A stretch of DNA of 64,000 nt, taken from positions 1,442,501-1,506,500 of the forward strand of contig NZ_CP083546.1 of NCBI RefSeq assembly GCF_025144145.1, in the 5' to 3' direction. Below, piece by piece: positions 54,736 to 63,859 of this stretch (position 1 is the stretch's first letter; each line of letters opens with the position of its first letter). The translations under genes and the position numbers were made by a program. Source of the stretch: Leisingera sp. M658 (GTDB lineage: Bacteria > Pseudomonadota > Alphaproteobacteria > Rhodobacterales > Rhodobacteraceae). Under the pieces are notes generated by a model. The model made no database searches, was not told the DNA's origin, and saw only the letters and a list, made by a program, of their open reading frames with translations.

Positions 54736-55605
54736 TTACGCCACGTTCTGAAGCGAGACCTTGGGGGTGACGCCCAGGGCAAAGCAGACATCCCGGGTCA
54801 GTTCAGGGCGGTTCAGTGTGTAGAAATGCAGCTTGTCGACGCCGCCCTCCAGCAGGTCCGAACACAGTTCGGTGCAAATCGCCGTGGCCAGCAATTCCTC
54901 GCGGTCATCGCGCAGCGCCTTATCAAAAGCGTTCTCAACCCAATCGGGGATGATGGTGCCGCAGCGCTTGGCAAAGTTGCGCGCCCCTTTCCAGTTTTCG
55001 ATCGGCAGGATGCCGGGGGTCAGCTTGCTGCCATCAATCCCGGCCTTTTCGCAGGCGTCGCGGAAGCGGAAGAAAGTCTCGGCCTCGAAGAAAAACTGGG
55101 TCAGCGCCTCATTCGCGCCGGCGTCCAGCTTGCGCTTCAGCCACTCCACGTCCGCCGCCTGATCCGCAGCTTCGGGGTGGCGGTCCGGGTAGGCGCCGAC
55201 CTTGATGTTGAAATTGCCGCGCAACGCCAGCCCTTTGATCAGCTCCACCGAATTGGCAAAACCGTCGGGATGCGGGATGAACTTGCCTTCGCCCTTGGGG
55301 GCATCGCCGCGCAGGGCGACGATCTCGGTCACGCCGGCTTCGGCAAACTGGTCGGCGATCTCCAGCGTTTCGGCCTTGGAAGCATTCACGCAGGTCAGAT
55401 GCGCAGCCACGTTCAGGCCGGAGGATTTGTGCAGCGTCGCCACTGCGTCGCGGGTCAGGGTGCGGGTGGTGCCACCTGCGCCATAGGTCACGGACACAAA
55501 CCGCGGGTCCATCGGGGCGAGGACTTGCACGGTGTCCCAAAGCCGGAAGGAGGCTTCGAGATTTTGCGGCGGAAAGAATTCAAAGGAAATCTTGGGCGTC
55601 GTCAT
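54736..55605 (-). CDS. metF: Methylenetetrahydrofolate reductase
   Basis: The 289-residue flavoprotein reduces 5,10-methylene-THF to 5-methyl-THF for methionine synthesis. KISFEFFPPQ with the catalytic glutamate, FVSVTYGAGGTTR and QFFFEAETFFRF are present. GAGAGACC lies upstream of the ATG. It is divergent from the MetR-like regulator. Confidence 0.96.
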   Translation of the reverse strand: MTTPKISFEFFPPQNLEASFRLWDTVQVLAPMDPRFVSVTYGAGGTTRTLTRDAVATLHKSSGLNVAAHLTCVNASKAETLEIADQFAEAGVTEIVALRGDAPKGEGKFIPHPDGFANSVELIKGLALRGNFNIKVGAYPDRHPEAADQAADVEWLKRKLDAGANEALTQFFFEAETFFRFRDACEKAGIDGSKLTPGILPIENWKGARNFAKRCGTIIPDWVENAFDKALRDDREELLATAICTELCSDLLEGGVDKLHFYTLNRPELTRDVCFALGVTPKVSLQNVA

Positions 55606-55656
55606 CTCAGGTCTCTCGCTAGGTTGATTTCAGCTCTTGTTGCATGTGCAGCATTG

Positions 55657-55669
55657 TGAGACAATTTCA
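55657..55669. promoter_or_regulatory. Candidate MetR box
   Basis: TGAG-ACAAT-TTCA differs at one base from the enterobacterial MetR consensus TGAA-N5-TTCA. It lies in the 98-base region between metF and metR. Confidence 0.5.
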
Positions 55670-55703
55670 TAATCCTCAAGAACAACATGAGTGCAATTGA
55701 AGA

Positions 55704-56609
55704 ATGCATATTGAGTTCCGTCACCTCCGCACCATTAAGGCCATTCACGAGGCCGGCGGGCTGGCCCGCGCCGCGGATCAGTTGAACATCACCCAAAGCG
55801 CGCTGAGCCATCAGGTGAAGGGTCTGGAGGAACAGGCCGGGGTCGAGCTGTTTATCCGCCGGTCCAAGCCGATGAAACTGTCACCGGCGGGTCTGCGTCT
55901 GTTGCGGCTGGCCGAGCAGGTTTTGCCGCAACTTGCGGCAGCACAAGCGGAATTTTCCTCTTTGCGGGATGGCAATACCGGACGGATGCACATCGCCATC
56001 GAATGCCACGCTTGTTTTGAATGGCTGTTTCCGGTGCTGGAGGGGTTCCGCAAGAACTGGGGCGATGTGGATGTGGATATCCGCCCCGGCCTGGCCTTTG
56101 ATGCCTTGCCCGCGCTGCAAAAGGAGGAGGTGGATCTGGTGGTCTCCTCCGATCCCGAGGACATCGCCGGCGTCGAATTTATTGAGTTGTTTGATTACAA
56201 TGCTGTGTTTGTTGCCTCGGCCCAGCACCCTCTCGCGGAGAAACCGTTTGTCGAGGCTGCTGATTTCATCGGCCAGAACCTGATCACCTACCCGGTGGAG
56301 AAGACCCGGCTGGATGTGTTCAGCCAGCTGCTGATCCCGGCGGGAGTGGAACCTGCGTCGATCCGCCAGGTTGAGCTGACAGCGGTGATCCTGCTGCTGG
56401 TGGCGTCAAACCGCGGTGTGTCGGTGCTGCCGGACTGGGTGGTGCGGGAGGTGAAGTACTCGTCGGATTATGTGACACGGCCGCTGACCAAATCGGGGAT
56501 CACCCGCAGGCTGTATGCGGCGATCCGGGCGGAGGACCGCGGGAAACCTTACATGCAGGAACTGATCCGCCTGGCCAAGGTTGAGGCGCGCAAGCTGCAG
56601 CATGTTTGA
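55704..56609 (+). CDS. metR: LysR-family regulator MetR
   Basis: The 301-residue protein has an N-terminal HTH (MHIEFRHLRTIKAIHEAGGL, QSALSHQVKGLEEQAGVELF) and an effector domain with ECHACFEWLFPVLEGFR, the MetR homocysteine-sensing region. Divergence from metF confirms the assignment. Homocysteine-dependent activation of metF is expected. Confidence 0.92.
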   Translation: MHIEFRHLRTIKAIHEAGGLARAADQLNITQSALSHQVKGLEEQAGVELFIRRSKPMKLSPAGLRLLRLAEQVLPQLAAAQAEFSSLRDGNTGRMHIAIECHACFEWLFPVLEGFRKNWGDVDVDIRPGLAFDALPALQKEEVDLVVSSDPEDIAGVEFIELFDYNAVFVASAQHPLAEKPFVEAADFIGQNLITYPVEKTRLDVFSQLLIPAGVEPASIRQVELTAVILLLVASNRGVSVLPDWVVREVKYSSDYVTRPLTKSGITRRLYAAIRAEDRGKPYMQELIRLAKVEARKLQHV

Positions 56610-56613
56610 CAAG

Positions 56614-56660
56614 GCGCGGAGCGGCCGGGCGCCGTTCCGGCTTCCGTGCCCGCTCCGCGC
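56614..56660. terminator. Inverted repeat between converging metR and oxidoreductase genes
   Basis: GCGCGGAGCG (56614-56623) and CGCTCCGCGC (56651-56660) are perfect 10-bp arms with a 27-base GC-rich spacer that can itself fold. Position between gene ends suggests a bidirectional terminator without a T run. Confidence 0.45.
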
Positions 56661-56693
56661 GGTTGCGTGATACTGTCAGCGCTGCGTCTGGCC

Positions 56694-57713
56694 TTAGACC
56701 AGTTTGACGATCTGCTTGCCGGTATTGCCGCCCTGCATCATCGACAGGAAAGTCTTGGGCGCGTTCTCCAACCCCTCGGCGATGTCTTCCAGATACTTGA
56801 TCCCGCCGCTGGCGATCTTGGGGGCGACCTCTTGCAGGAATTCCGGATAGCGGTCGTAGTGGTTGAAGATGATGAAACCGTTCACCGACAGGAACCTGGT
56901 CAGCACCGAGCGCCAGATAGCGGGGGCGGTCAGATCGGTTTCGGCGCTGTTGTACCAGGCGATCATGCCGCAAACCGGGATCCTGCCATGGGGGTTCATC
57001 AAGGGCAGCACGGCCTCCAGTACCTTACCGCCAACGTTCTCATAGTAGATGTCGATGCCGTCCGGGCATTCAGCGGCCAGTGCCGCGTTCAGCGCTCCGG
57101 CATCCGCATAGGCACGGTGGTCCAGGCAGGCATCAAAGCCGAAAGTCTCAACCGCCAGCTTGCATTTGTCTGCGCCGCCCGCAACGCCAACCACGCGCAG
57201 GCCTGCCTGTTTCGCCAGCTGCCCGACCATAGACCCCACCGGGCCGGTGGCAGCCGCGACCACCAAGGTTTCACCCGCCTGCGGGCGGCCATAGGCGTCC
57301 AAGCCATGCCAAGCGGTAAACCCCGGCATGCCGAGAGCGCCGAGCGCGGTGGTGAGCGGCGCCATCTGCGGGTCCAGCTTGCGGAGCTCTGAGGCGCGGG
57401 CGCAGGCATGGCTGGCCCAGCCGAACATGCCCAGGGCAAAGTCGCCGGGAGCAAACTCCGGACTGTTTGAGGCAATCACTTCGCCAACACCGCCCGCGGT
57501 CATGGTTTCCCCGATTTCGACCGGCGGGGCGTAGGATTTGCCCGCGTTCATGCGGCCGCGCATATAGGGGTCCAGCGACATATAGTGAACTTTTACAACC
57601 ACTTCGCCTTCGCCGGGTTGGGGCATGTCTGCAGCCTCAAGGCGGAAATTGTCTTCACCGGCCTGGCCTTCGGGGCGGCTGGCCAGCACGATACGCTGCA
57701 TCTGGTCGGGCAT
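56694..57713 (-). CDS. NADP-dependent medium-chain oxidoreductase (CurA/leukotriene B4 dehydrogenase type)
   Basis: The 339-residue MDR-family enzyme has the N-terminal MDPYMRGRMN-type motif (YMSLDPYMRGRMN) and Rossmann AAATGPVGSMVGQLAKQAG. It lacks zinc ligands, as in the double-bond reductase subgroup, which reduces alpha,beta-unsaturated carbonyls. AAGGA precedes ATG 57713. Confidence 0.88.
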   Translation of the reverse strand: MPDQMQRIVLASRPEGQAGEDNFRLEAADMPQPGEGEVVVKVHYMSLDPYMRGRMNAGKSYAPPVEIGETMTAGGVGEVIASNSPEFAPGDFALGMFGWASHACARASELRKLDPQMAPLTTALGALGMPGFTAWHGLDAYGRPQAGETLVVAAATGPVGSMVGQLAKQAGLRVVGVAGGADKCKLAVETFGFDACLDHRAYADAGALNAALAAECPDGIDIYYENVGGKVLEAVLPLMNPHGRIPVCGMIAWYNSAETDLTAPAIWRSVLTRFLSVNGFIIFNHYDRYPEFLQEVAPKIASGGIKYLEDIAEGLENAPKTFLSMMQGGNTGKQIVKLV

Positions 57714-57903
57714 GGGATTGTTCCTTGATCTGATTGCGTTGGAGTTTGGGCGCCGCAACACAGGAATTCAACCGCTCAGGCAGCTGTAACCGGGCGTCAG
57801 GCCCGTAGCCCTCAATGCGGCAAAGCCCCTTGGCAACTGCGGGCAGGGGGCGTATAGGCACGGTTTGACCGGCATCTCCCCGACGTGACAGGATACTGCA
57901 GAC

Positions 57904-58689
57904 ATGATTGGCAGCGCAAACCTCAATGTGATGATCAAGGCCGCCCGCAAGGCCGGCCGTTCCCTGGTGAAAGACTTCCGCGAGGTGGAGAACCTGCAGG
58001 TGTCGATGAAAGGTGCCGGCGATTTTGTCTCCAAGGCCGACATCGCCGCTGAAAAGATCATCAAGGACGATCTGCGCAATGCGCGTCCGACCTATGGCTG
58101 GCTGGCCGAAGAGGGTGGCGAGGAAGACGGCGAGGATCCGACCCGCCGCTGGATCGTCGACCCGCTGGACGGCACCACCAACTTCCTGCACGGGCTGCCG
58201 CATTGGGCGATCTCGATCGCGCTGGAGCATAAGGGCAAGATCGTTGCGGGCGTTGTCTATGACGCTGCCAAGGACGAGATGTTCTTTGCTGAAAAGGGTG
58301 CTGGCGCCTGGATGAATGACACCCGTATCCGCGTGTCGGGCCGTCACCGGATGATTGAGTCCATTTTCGCAACCGGTGTGCCGTTCGGCGGCCGTGCCGA
58401 CCTGCCGCTGACGCTGCAGGACCTGGCCCGCCTGATGCCTGCCTGCGCTGGTGTGCGCCGCTGGGGTTCTGCCGCGCTGGACATGGCATATGTGGCTGCA
58501 GGCCGTTACGAGGGATTCTGGGAACGCCGCCTGAACGCCTGGGATCTGGCCGCAGGCATCATCATCGTGAAAGAAGCCGGCGGCTTTGCCGAGGCAATCG
58601 ACCCCGAGGCAGGTATTATCGACAGCGGTTCTGTGGTGTGCTCGAACGAGCCGATCTTTGATAGCTTCGCCAAGGTGATCCGCGGCTGA
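57904..58689 (+). CDS. suhB: Inositol-1-monophosphatase family protein SuhB
   Basis: The 261-residue Mg-dependent phosphatase has E69/E70 in LAEEGGE, D86-P-L-D89-G-T in WIVDPLDGTTNFLHG and the third site in WERRLNAWDLAAG. It hydrolyses inositol phosphates and is also a ribosome-biogenesis-linked factor in E. coli. The ribosome site is weak. Terminator follows at 58716. Confidence 0.93.
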   Translation: MIGSANLNVMIKAARKAGRSLVKDFREVENLQVSMKGAGDFVSKADIAAEKIIKDDLRNARPTYGWLAEEGGEEDGEDPTRRWIVDPLDGTTNFLHGLPHWAISIALEHKGKIVAGVVYDAAKDEMFFAEKGAGAWMNDTRIRVSGRHRMIESIFATGVPFGGRADLPLTLQDLARLMPACAGVRRWGSAALDMAYVAAGRYEGFWERRLNAWDLAAGIIIVKEAGGFAEAIDPEAGIIDSGSVVCSNEPIFDSFAKVIRG

Positions 58690-58715
58690 ACCACCGCGGA
58701 GCTTTGAGTACCGGA

Positions 58716-58739
58716 AACGCGGCCTTTGGGTCGCGTTTT
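58716..58739 (+). terminator. Intrinsic terminator of suhB
   Basis: AACGCGGCC (58716-58724) pairs with GGTCGCGTT (58729-58737) with one wobble around TTTG, followed by TTTTC. Confidence 0.75.
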
Positions 58740-58782
58740 CTGTTTCGCCTGGCCGATCGGGCGCTGCCCTCAGCGTGTTAAA

Positions 58783-59160
58783 CTACTGATCCGACGGATG
58801 GTTCACACCGTCGTTCCAGGGGATCTCTCCATAGGTTTCCGGGTGGGTCCGTGGGTTTGCTCCCTCGATACAGCCCAGATTGACGCCGCATTCCTTGGGA
58901 TCTGAACGGCGCTGGTGGTGGGTGTAGATACCGCAGGTCTTGCAGAAATAGTGTTTCGCCGTATGGCTGCCCCAAGTGTAAAGGCTGAGGTTCCCGGCCC
59001 CTTTCAGCACCTTCAGGCTGGCGGCAATGGCGGTCACGGCAGCCGCCCCGCGGCGGCGGCAAAATGAACAGTCGCAGCGCGCAGCCGAGGCGAGGCCTTC
59101 AGGAAACTCTGCCTCGATCTCAATAGCGCCGCAGTGGCAGGTGGCTTTCAGGTGTTCCAT
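58783..59160 (-). CDS. GFA-family zinc-ribbon protein
   Basis: The 125-residue protein has the GFA zinc-site cysteines in CHCGAIEIEAE, ARCDCSFCRRRG and CKTCGIYTHH and the C-terminal ECGVN. Known members include the glutathione-dependent formaldehyde-activating enzyme fold, but most are of unknown function. CAGGAAG precedes ATG 59160. Confidence 0.88.
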   Translation of the reverse strand: MEHLKATCHCGAIEIEAEFPEGLASAARCDCSFCRRRGAAAVTAIAASLKVLKGAGNLSLYTWGSHTAKHYFCKTCGIYTHHQRRSDPKECGVNLGCIEGANPRTHPETYGEIPWNDGVNHPSDQ

Positions 59161-59495
59161 ATCACTTCCTGTACTGGACACAGCTTTTCGCGGCCCTACA
59201 TCCCTGACATCCCGGTCTTCTTCAGGGGGGAGGAGAATCGGGTTAGAGCGGCCTGTATTACTTTTAGATTATTATCACAGCAGGCCGCTCGACGACCAAA
59301 TGCCCTGCTTTTTTCACCGGATACAGCAAACCAGCCATTTTCGCAGGTCTGCGATGCGGTTCAATTTCGGGCTGGTCAAGCCGGTCTCTGAAAGTGCCAG
59401 CGATTCATTGCAGATCGCTGGCGGCTTATCTGGACGCGCCGATGCAGCAGGGCAGCAGTTGCTTCATAAGGACTGGCTAAACTGCCGCCCTCCTT
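59161..59495. other. Intergenic region with a long inverted repeat
   Basis: No gene. Perfect 10-bp arms GAGCGGCCTG (59246-59255) and CAGGCCGCTC (59281-59290) enclose a 25-base AT-rich spacer. The rest shows nothing I can name. Confidence 0.5.
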
Positions 59496-60266
59496 CTATT
59501 TCCCCCAAGGCCCCGGATTGCGCTTCTTGCGCGGCAGCTTGGGGATGCGGCTGGCGGCATATTCATACTCGTTCTCCGGATGCGGCGGCTGGCCATGGGT
59601 CTTGTTCCAGAACGCCGGGCCACCGCGCCGCAGCCACAGGGGCAGGCATAGGACCAGACCCACCGCAAAACCGCCGGCATGGGCCCAATATGCCACGCCG
59701 CCCTGATCAGGATCAGCGCCGAGGCCGCCGAAGAACTGCATCGCCAGCCAGACGCCCAGCATCACAAAAGCGGGGATCGTGAAGATGCGGAAATAGATGA
59801 TCAGCACTAGCAGGATATCGACGCGGGCCTTGGGGAACATCAACAGGTAGCCGCCCATGACGCCCGCAATGGCGCCGGAAGCCCCCACCGTGGGCACCAT
59901 GGACCCGGGCGCCGAATAGACGTGTATCAGCCCGGCGCCGATACCGCTGGCAAGGTAGAAGACAAGGAAGGGGAGGTGGCCCATTTCATCCTCCAGATTA
60001 TCACCGAAGATCCACAGGAACAGCATGTTGCCGCCCAGATGCATCAGCCCTGCGTGGATGAACATTGAGGTGAACAGGGTCTCGAACCCGTAGCCGTGGC
60101 TGATCTCGGCCGGCACCACCGCGTAGGCGTCATAGAAAAAGGCCAGCGCGCGGGGGCTGGCATAGCTCGCCGTGTAGTAGACATAGGCCAGGATATTCGC
60201 CGCCATCAGCGCATAGACGACATAGGGCCTGCGCCCGGACGGGTTGTGGTCGCGGATCGGAAACAT
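59496..60266 (-). CDS. Rhomboid-family intramembrane serine protease
   Basis: The 256-residue inner-membrane protease has six predicted transmembrane helices, the HxxxN oxyanion motif (H76 to N80 in HLGGNML), catalytic serine S130 in GASGAIAG and histidine H196 in YWAHAGG. All active-site residues are present, so activity is expected. ATG 60266 is chosen since the frame before it has no ribosome site. Confidence 0.9.
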   Translation of the reverse strand: MFPIRDHNPSGRRPYVVYALMAANILAYVYYTASYASPRALAFFYDAYAVVPAEISHGYGFETLFTSMFIHAGLMHLGGNMLFLWIFGDNLEDEMGHLPFLVFYLASGIGAGLIHVYSAPGSMVPTVGASGAIAGVMGGYLLMFPKARVDILLVLIIYFRIFTIPAFVMLGVWLAMQFFGGLGADPDQGGVAYWAHAGGFAVGLVLCLPLWLRRGGPAFWNKTHGQPPHPENEYEYAASRIPKLPRKKRNPGPWGK

Positions 60267-60319
60267 GAGGGAACGCTGGGCCGGAAACGGCCCAGCGTCA
60301 AGCACTTATCGGACGCAGC

Positions 60320-63300
60320 TCAGGCGTTGCCGCCGAGCAGATCCGCGTTGCCGCCGGAGGCGGTGGTATCGACGCAGACGTGGCGTTCAGCCAGAACGCG
60401 GGCGCGGTCGGGCTTGCCAGGGATCAGCGGGATGATCGGACCGTCGCGCTTGGCCAGCCACTGTTCGATCTCGCGGCCGGTTGCCTCGTCGCCCCACCAC
60501 AGCACGCCCGCAATGCCCTGGATCGCCTCCAGCCGGTGCAGGTCGAACATGCCATGCGCCTCAATCGCGGTGCCGCCGAGGCTGATCACTTCCTTGGCCT
60601 GTTCCGCCGCGGCCTCGGGGCCCGGCCCCATGCACAACAGCGGCGGGCGGGCTGAGACGGTCAGGCGGTTCGATTCCCCGGTCGGGCCGGGCAGGGAGGT
60701 GGTCACGGCGCGCGCAGGCACGCCGCTTTCCCCAGGCAGTTCGGCAAAGGTGGTCTCCCACACTGCGTTGCTTTGCTGACGGTCCGGCGCGCAGAAACGG
60801 CTGAGGTAATAGGGGCCGCCGGCCTTGGGGCCGGTGCCCGACAGACCTTCGCCGCCGAACGGCTGGCTGCCGACAATGGCGCCGATCTGGTTGCGGTTCA
60901 CATAGATGTTACCCGCATGGACCCGGTCGCAAACATGCTGCACCCGGTCGTCGATCCGGGTGTGCAGCCCGAAAGTCAGCCCGTAACCGGTTGCATTGAT
61001 GTCGGAAATCACCTGATCCAGCTGTTGGGATTTAAACCGCACAACATGCAGAACGGGGCCAAAGATCTCTTCTTCCAGCGCGCTGATGCCGGGGATTTCG
61101 ATCATTGTGGGGGCCACAAAGGTGCCGCCTTGCGGCGCGCGCATTTCCTTCAGGACGCGGCCTTCAGCGCGGGCCTTGGCAACATGGGCCAGGATGCCTG
61201 CGCGGGCGCCTTCGTCAATCACCGGTCCGCTGTCAGTCGACAGATGCCAGGGATCATCCAGATGCAGGCAATCCATCGCGCCTTTTAGCATTTTCAGCAC
61301 GGTGTCGGCGATGTCCTCCTGCAGGTATAGGCAGCGCAGCGCGGAACAGCGCTGGCCGGCCGACTGGAAGGCGCTTTCGATCACAGCCTGCACGGTCTGT
61401 TCCGGCAGCGCGGTGGAGTCGACGATCATCGCGTTCAGACCGCCGGTTTCCGCAATCAGCGGCGCGCCGGGCTGCAGGTTGTCGGCCATCGCCTTGCGGA
61501 TGCGCATCGCTGTTGCGGTGGAGCCGGTGAAGGCGACGCCATTGACCCGCGGGTCCGATGTGATGGCGGCACCAACCACGCTGCCGCGGCCCGGCACCAG
61601 CTGCATGGCTGCGCGCGGCACGCCTGCCTCATGCATCAGCTGCACGGCGCGGTGGGCGATCAGCGGGGTCTGGTCGGCGGGTTTGGCCAAAACGGCGTTG
61701 CCTGCGGCAAGTGCTGCCGCAACCTGTCCGGTGAAGATCGCCAGCGGGAAGTTCCAGGGCGAGATGCAGGTGAAAATGCCCGCAGGCGGCGCATCAGAAA
61801 TGCGGGACGCATAATAGCGCAGAAAATCCACGGCCTCGCGCAGTTCGGCCACCGCATCGGGGATGGTCTTGCCGGCTTCACGGGCGAGGATGGCAAACAG
61901 CTCGCCGAAGTTTTCCTCATAGAGGTCGGCAGCCTTGTTCAGGATCGCGGTGCGTTCCGCAGCCGGAGCATCCCAAGGGTCAGCCAACGCCAGCGCCAGC
62001 TCGACATCCTCGGGGCTGCACTGGCTGACGGTGCCGGTCACACTCAGGTCGGCGGGGTTGGTCACATCCTTGGCAGTCTCGGGGCGGGCATCGCCTGCCA
62101 GCAGCGGCCCGGCCTGCCACCGGTGCGTGCGCCAGGGCGCGCGGGCTTCTTCAATAGCGGCCAGCGTCGGCGCGTGGCCCAGGTCGAAGCCTTTGGAATT
62201 CGGGCGCTCGGGCGCGTAGAGCTCAGGCCCGGTCGGGATCTTGCGGCTGATATCGGCAACCGCCGCGAAGGGGTCCGCGGCCACGATATCAGGCGAGACA
62301 TTCTCGTCCACGATCTGGTTCACAAATGAGCTGTTGGCGCCGTTTTCCAGCAGGCGGCGCACCAGATAGGCCAGCAAATCGCGGTGGGCGCCAACCGGTG
62401 CATAAATCCGGCAGTTGGTCTTATTCTGCTCCAGCACCATCTGGTGCAGGGTTTCTCCCATACCATGCAGGCGCTGGAATTCGTATGTTGCGTTGTCCTT
62501 GTCCGCAGCCATATGCAGAATGGCGGAAACAGTATGCGCATTATGGGTGGCGAACTGCGGGTAAATCCGGTCCGTCATCCCCAGCAGTTTGCGCGCGTTG
62601 GAGATATAAGAGACATCGGTCAGCGCCTTGTTGGTGAACACCGGGAAGCCATCGACGCCTTCGACTTGCGCCTGTTTGATCTCGGTATCCCAATAAGCGC
62701 CTTTCACCAGCCGCACCATAAAACGGCGATCGTATTTCTCAGCCATTTCATGCAGTGCGTCGATGGCCAGCCCGGTGCGCGGGCCATAGGCCTGCACCAC
62801 CACGCCGAACCCGTCCCAGCCGGCCAAAGAGGGGTCCGAGACCACGGCGCCGATCACCTCCAGCGACAGCGACAGGCGGTCGGCCTCCTCGGCGTCGATG
62901 TTAAGGCCCATTTTCGCCGCCTTAGCCAGCAGTGCCAGCGCCTTCAGCCGCGGCACCAGATGCTCCATCACGCTGCTTTCCTGCGCCAGCTCGTAGCGCG
63001 GATGCAGAGCAGAGAGTTTCACCGAAATGCCGGGGTTCTTGCGGATGTCGTCGCTGTTACAGGCAGCGGCAATGGCCGAGATCGCCTTGGAATAGGACAG
63101 GTGGTAGCGGGCTGCGTCAGCCTCGGTCCGGGCGGCTTCTCCCAGCATGTCGTAGGAGTAAGTGTAGCCTTTGGCCTCCATCCCGGCGGCGCGGTCCATC
63201 GCGCTTTCGATGGTTTCACCCAGCACAAACTGGCGGCCCATCTCCTTCATCGCGCGGCTGACGGCGGTGCGGATCACCGGCTCGCCCAGACGCTTGATGG

Positions 63301-63733
63301 CGCCGCGCAGGGCACCGATGGGGCTGCGTTCCTCGTCCAGCACCTTGCCGGTCAGCATCAAGGCCCAGGTCGAGGCATTGACCAGCGAAGAGGTGGACTT
63401 GCCCAGATGCTTGCCCCAGTCGGAGGGCGCGATCTTGTCCTCGATCAGCGCATCAATGGTGTCGGCATCCGGCACCCGCAGCAGCGCCTCAGCGAGGCAC
63501 ATCAGCGCGACCCCTTCATCGGTCGACAGCCCGTATTCGGCAAGGAACACCTCCATAAGGCCCGGCGCCGAATGGCCGCGGATATCGCGCACGAGGGCAG
63601 CAGCACTGGAACAGATCCGGGCGCGGTCGGCGTCAGACAGGGCGGCCTGGGCAATCAGCTGGTCACGCACCGCGGTTTGGTCGGCATAGGTGCCGGCATC
63701 GATCCGGTGGCGCAGTTTTGGTTGGGTGGTCAT
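60320..63733 (-). CDS. putA: Bifunctional proline dehydrogenase/L-glutamate gamma-semialdehyde dehydrogenase
   Basis: The 1137-residue protein combines an N-terminal FAD proline dehydrogenase barrel (about 90-480, with VRLVKGAYWDTEIKQAQVEG) and a C-terminal NAD aldehyde dehydrogenase (about 530-1000, nucleophile in SAGQRCSALRCLYL, LIAETGGLNAM). It oxidises proline to glutamate at the membrane. There is no N-terminal ribbon-helix-helix, so it is not autoregulatory; the divergent Lrp-type gene takes that role. GGAG lies upstream of ATG 63733. Confidence 0.96.
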   Translation of the reverse strand: MTTQPKLRHRIDAGTYADQTAVRDQLIAQAALSDADRARICSSAAALVRDIRGHSAPGLMEVFLAEYGLSTDEGVALMCLAEALLRVPDADTIDALIEDKIAPSDWGKHLGKSTSSLVNASTWALMLTGKVLDEERSPIGALRGAIKRLGEPVIRTAVSRAMKEMGRQFVLGETIESAMDRAAGMEAKGYTYSYDMLGEAARTEADAARYHLSYSKAISAIAAACNSDDIRKNPGISVKLSALHPRYELAQESSVMEHLVPRLKALALLAKAAKMGLNIDAEEADRLSLSLEVIGAVVSDPSLAGWDGFGVVVQAYGPRTGLAIDALHEMAEKYDRRFMVRLVKGAYWDTEIKQAQVEGVDGFPVFTNKALTDVSYISNARKLLGMTDRIYPQFATHNAHTVSAILHMAADKDNATYEFQRLHGMGETLHQMVLEQNKTNCRIYAPVGAHRDLLAYLVRRLLENGANSSFVNQIVDENVSPDIVAADPFAAVADISRKIPTGPELYAPERPNSKGFDLGHAPTLAAIEEARAPWRTHRWQAGPLLAGDARPETAKDVTNPADLSVTGTVSQCSPEDVELALALADPWDAPAAERTAILNKAADLYEENFGELFAILAREAGKTIPDAVAELREAVDFLRYYASRISDAPPAGIFTCISPWNFPLAIFTGQVAAALAAGNAVLAKPADQTPLIAHRAVQLMHEAGVPRAAMQLVPGRGSVVGAAITSDPRVNGVAFTGSTATAMRIRKAMADNLQPGAPLIAETGGLNAMIVDSTALPEQTVQAVIESAFQSAGQRCSALRCLYLQEDIADTVLKMLKGAMDCLHLDDPWHLSTDSGPVIDEGARAGILAHVAKARAEGRVLKEMRAPQGGTFVAPTMIEIPGISALEEEIFGPVLHVVRFKSQQLDQVISDINATGYGLTFGLHTRIDDRVQHVCDRVHAGNIYVNRNQIGAIVGSQPFGGEGLSGTGPKAGGPYYLSRFCAPDRQQSNAVWETTFAELPGESGVPARAVTTSLPGPTGESNRLTVSARPPLLCMGPGPEAAAEQAKEVISLGGTAIEAHGMFDLHRLEAIQGIAGVLWWGDEATGREIEQWLAKRDGPIIPLIPGKPDRARVLAERHVCVDTTASGGNADLLGGNA

Positions 63734-63748
63734 GCGGGGAACTCCACA

Positions 63749-63827
63749 AAAGGGTGTGCAGGGCTTTTGCTTAGGATACACCCTTTCCTGCGGGACAATC
63801 GCCTGAAAATGGGGGATACTTAGGCGA
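63749..63827. promoter_or_regulatory. Inverted repeats between putA and putR
   Basis: AAAGGGTGT (63749-63757) with ACACCCTTT (63778-63786), and TCGCCT (63799-63804) with AGGCGA (63822-63827). Both lie in the divergent intergenic region and are candidate sites of the proline-responsive regulator. Confidence 0.55.
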
Positions 63828-63859
63828 AAGTGGGAAAAATTAGAAAGGTAGAAGTGCAA

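Noticed and set aside
62384-63823. 479-codon plus-strand open frame
   Set aside because: Antisense shadow of putA.
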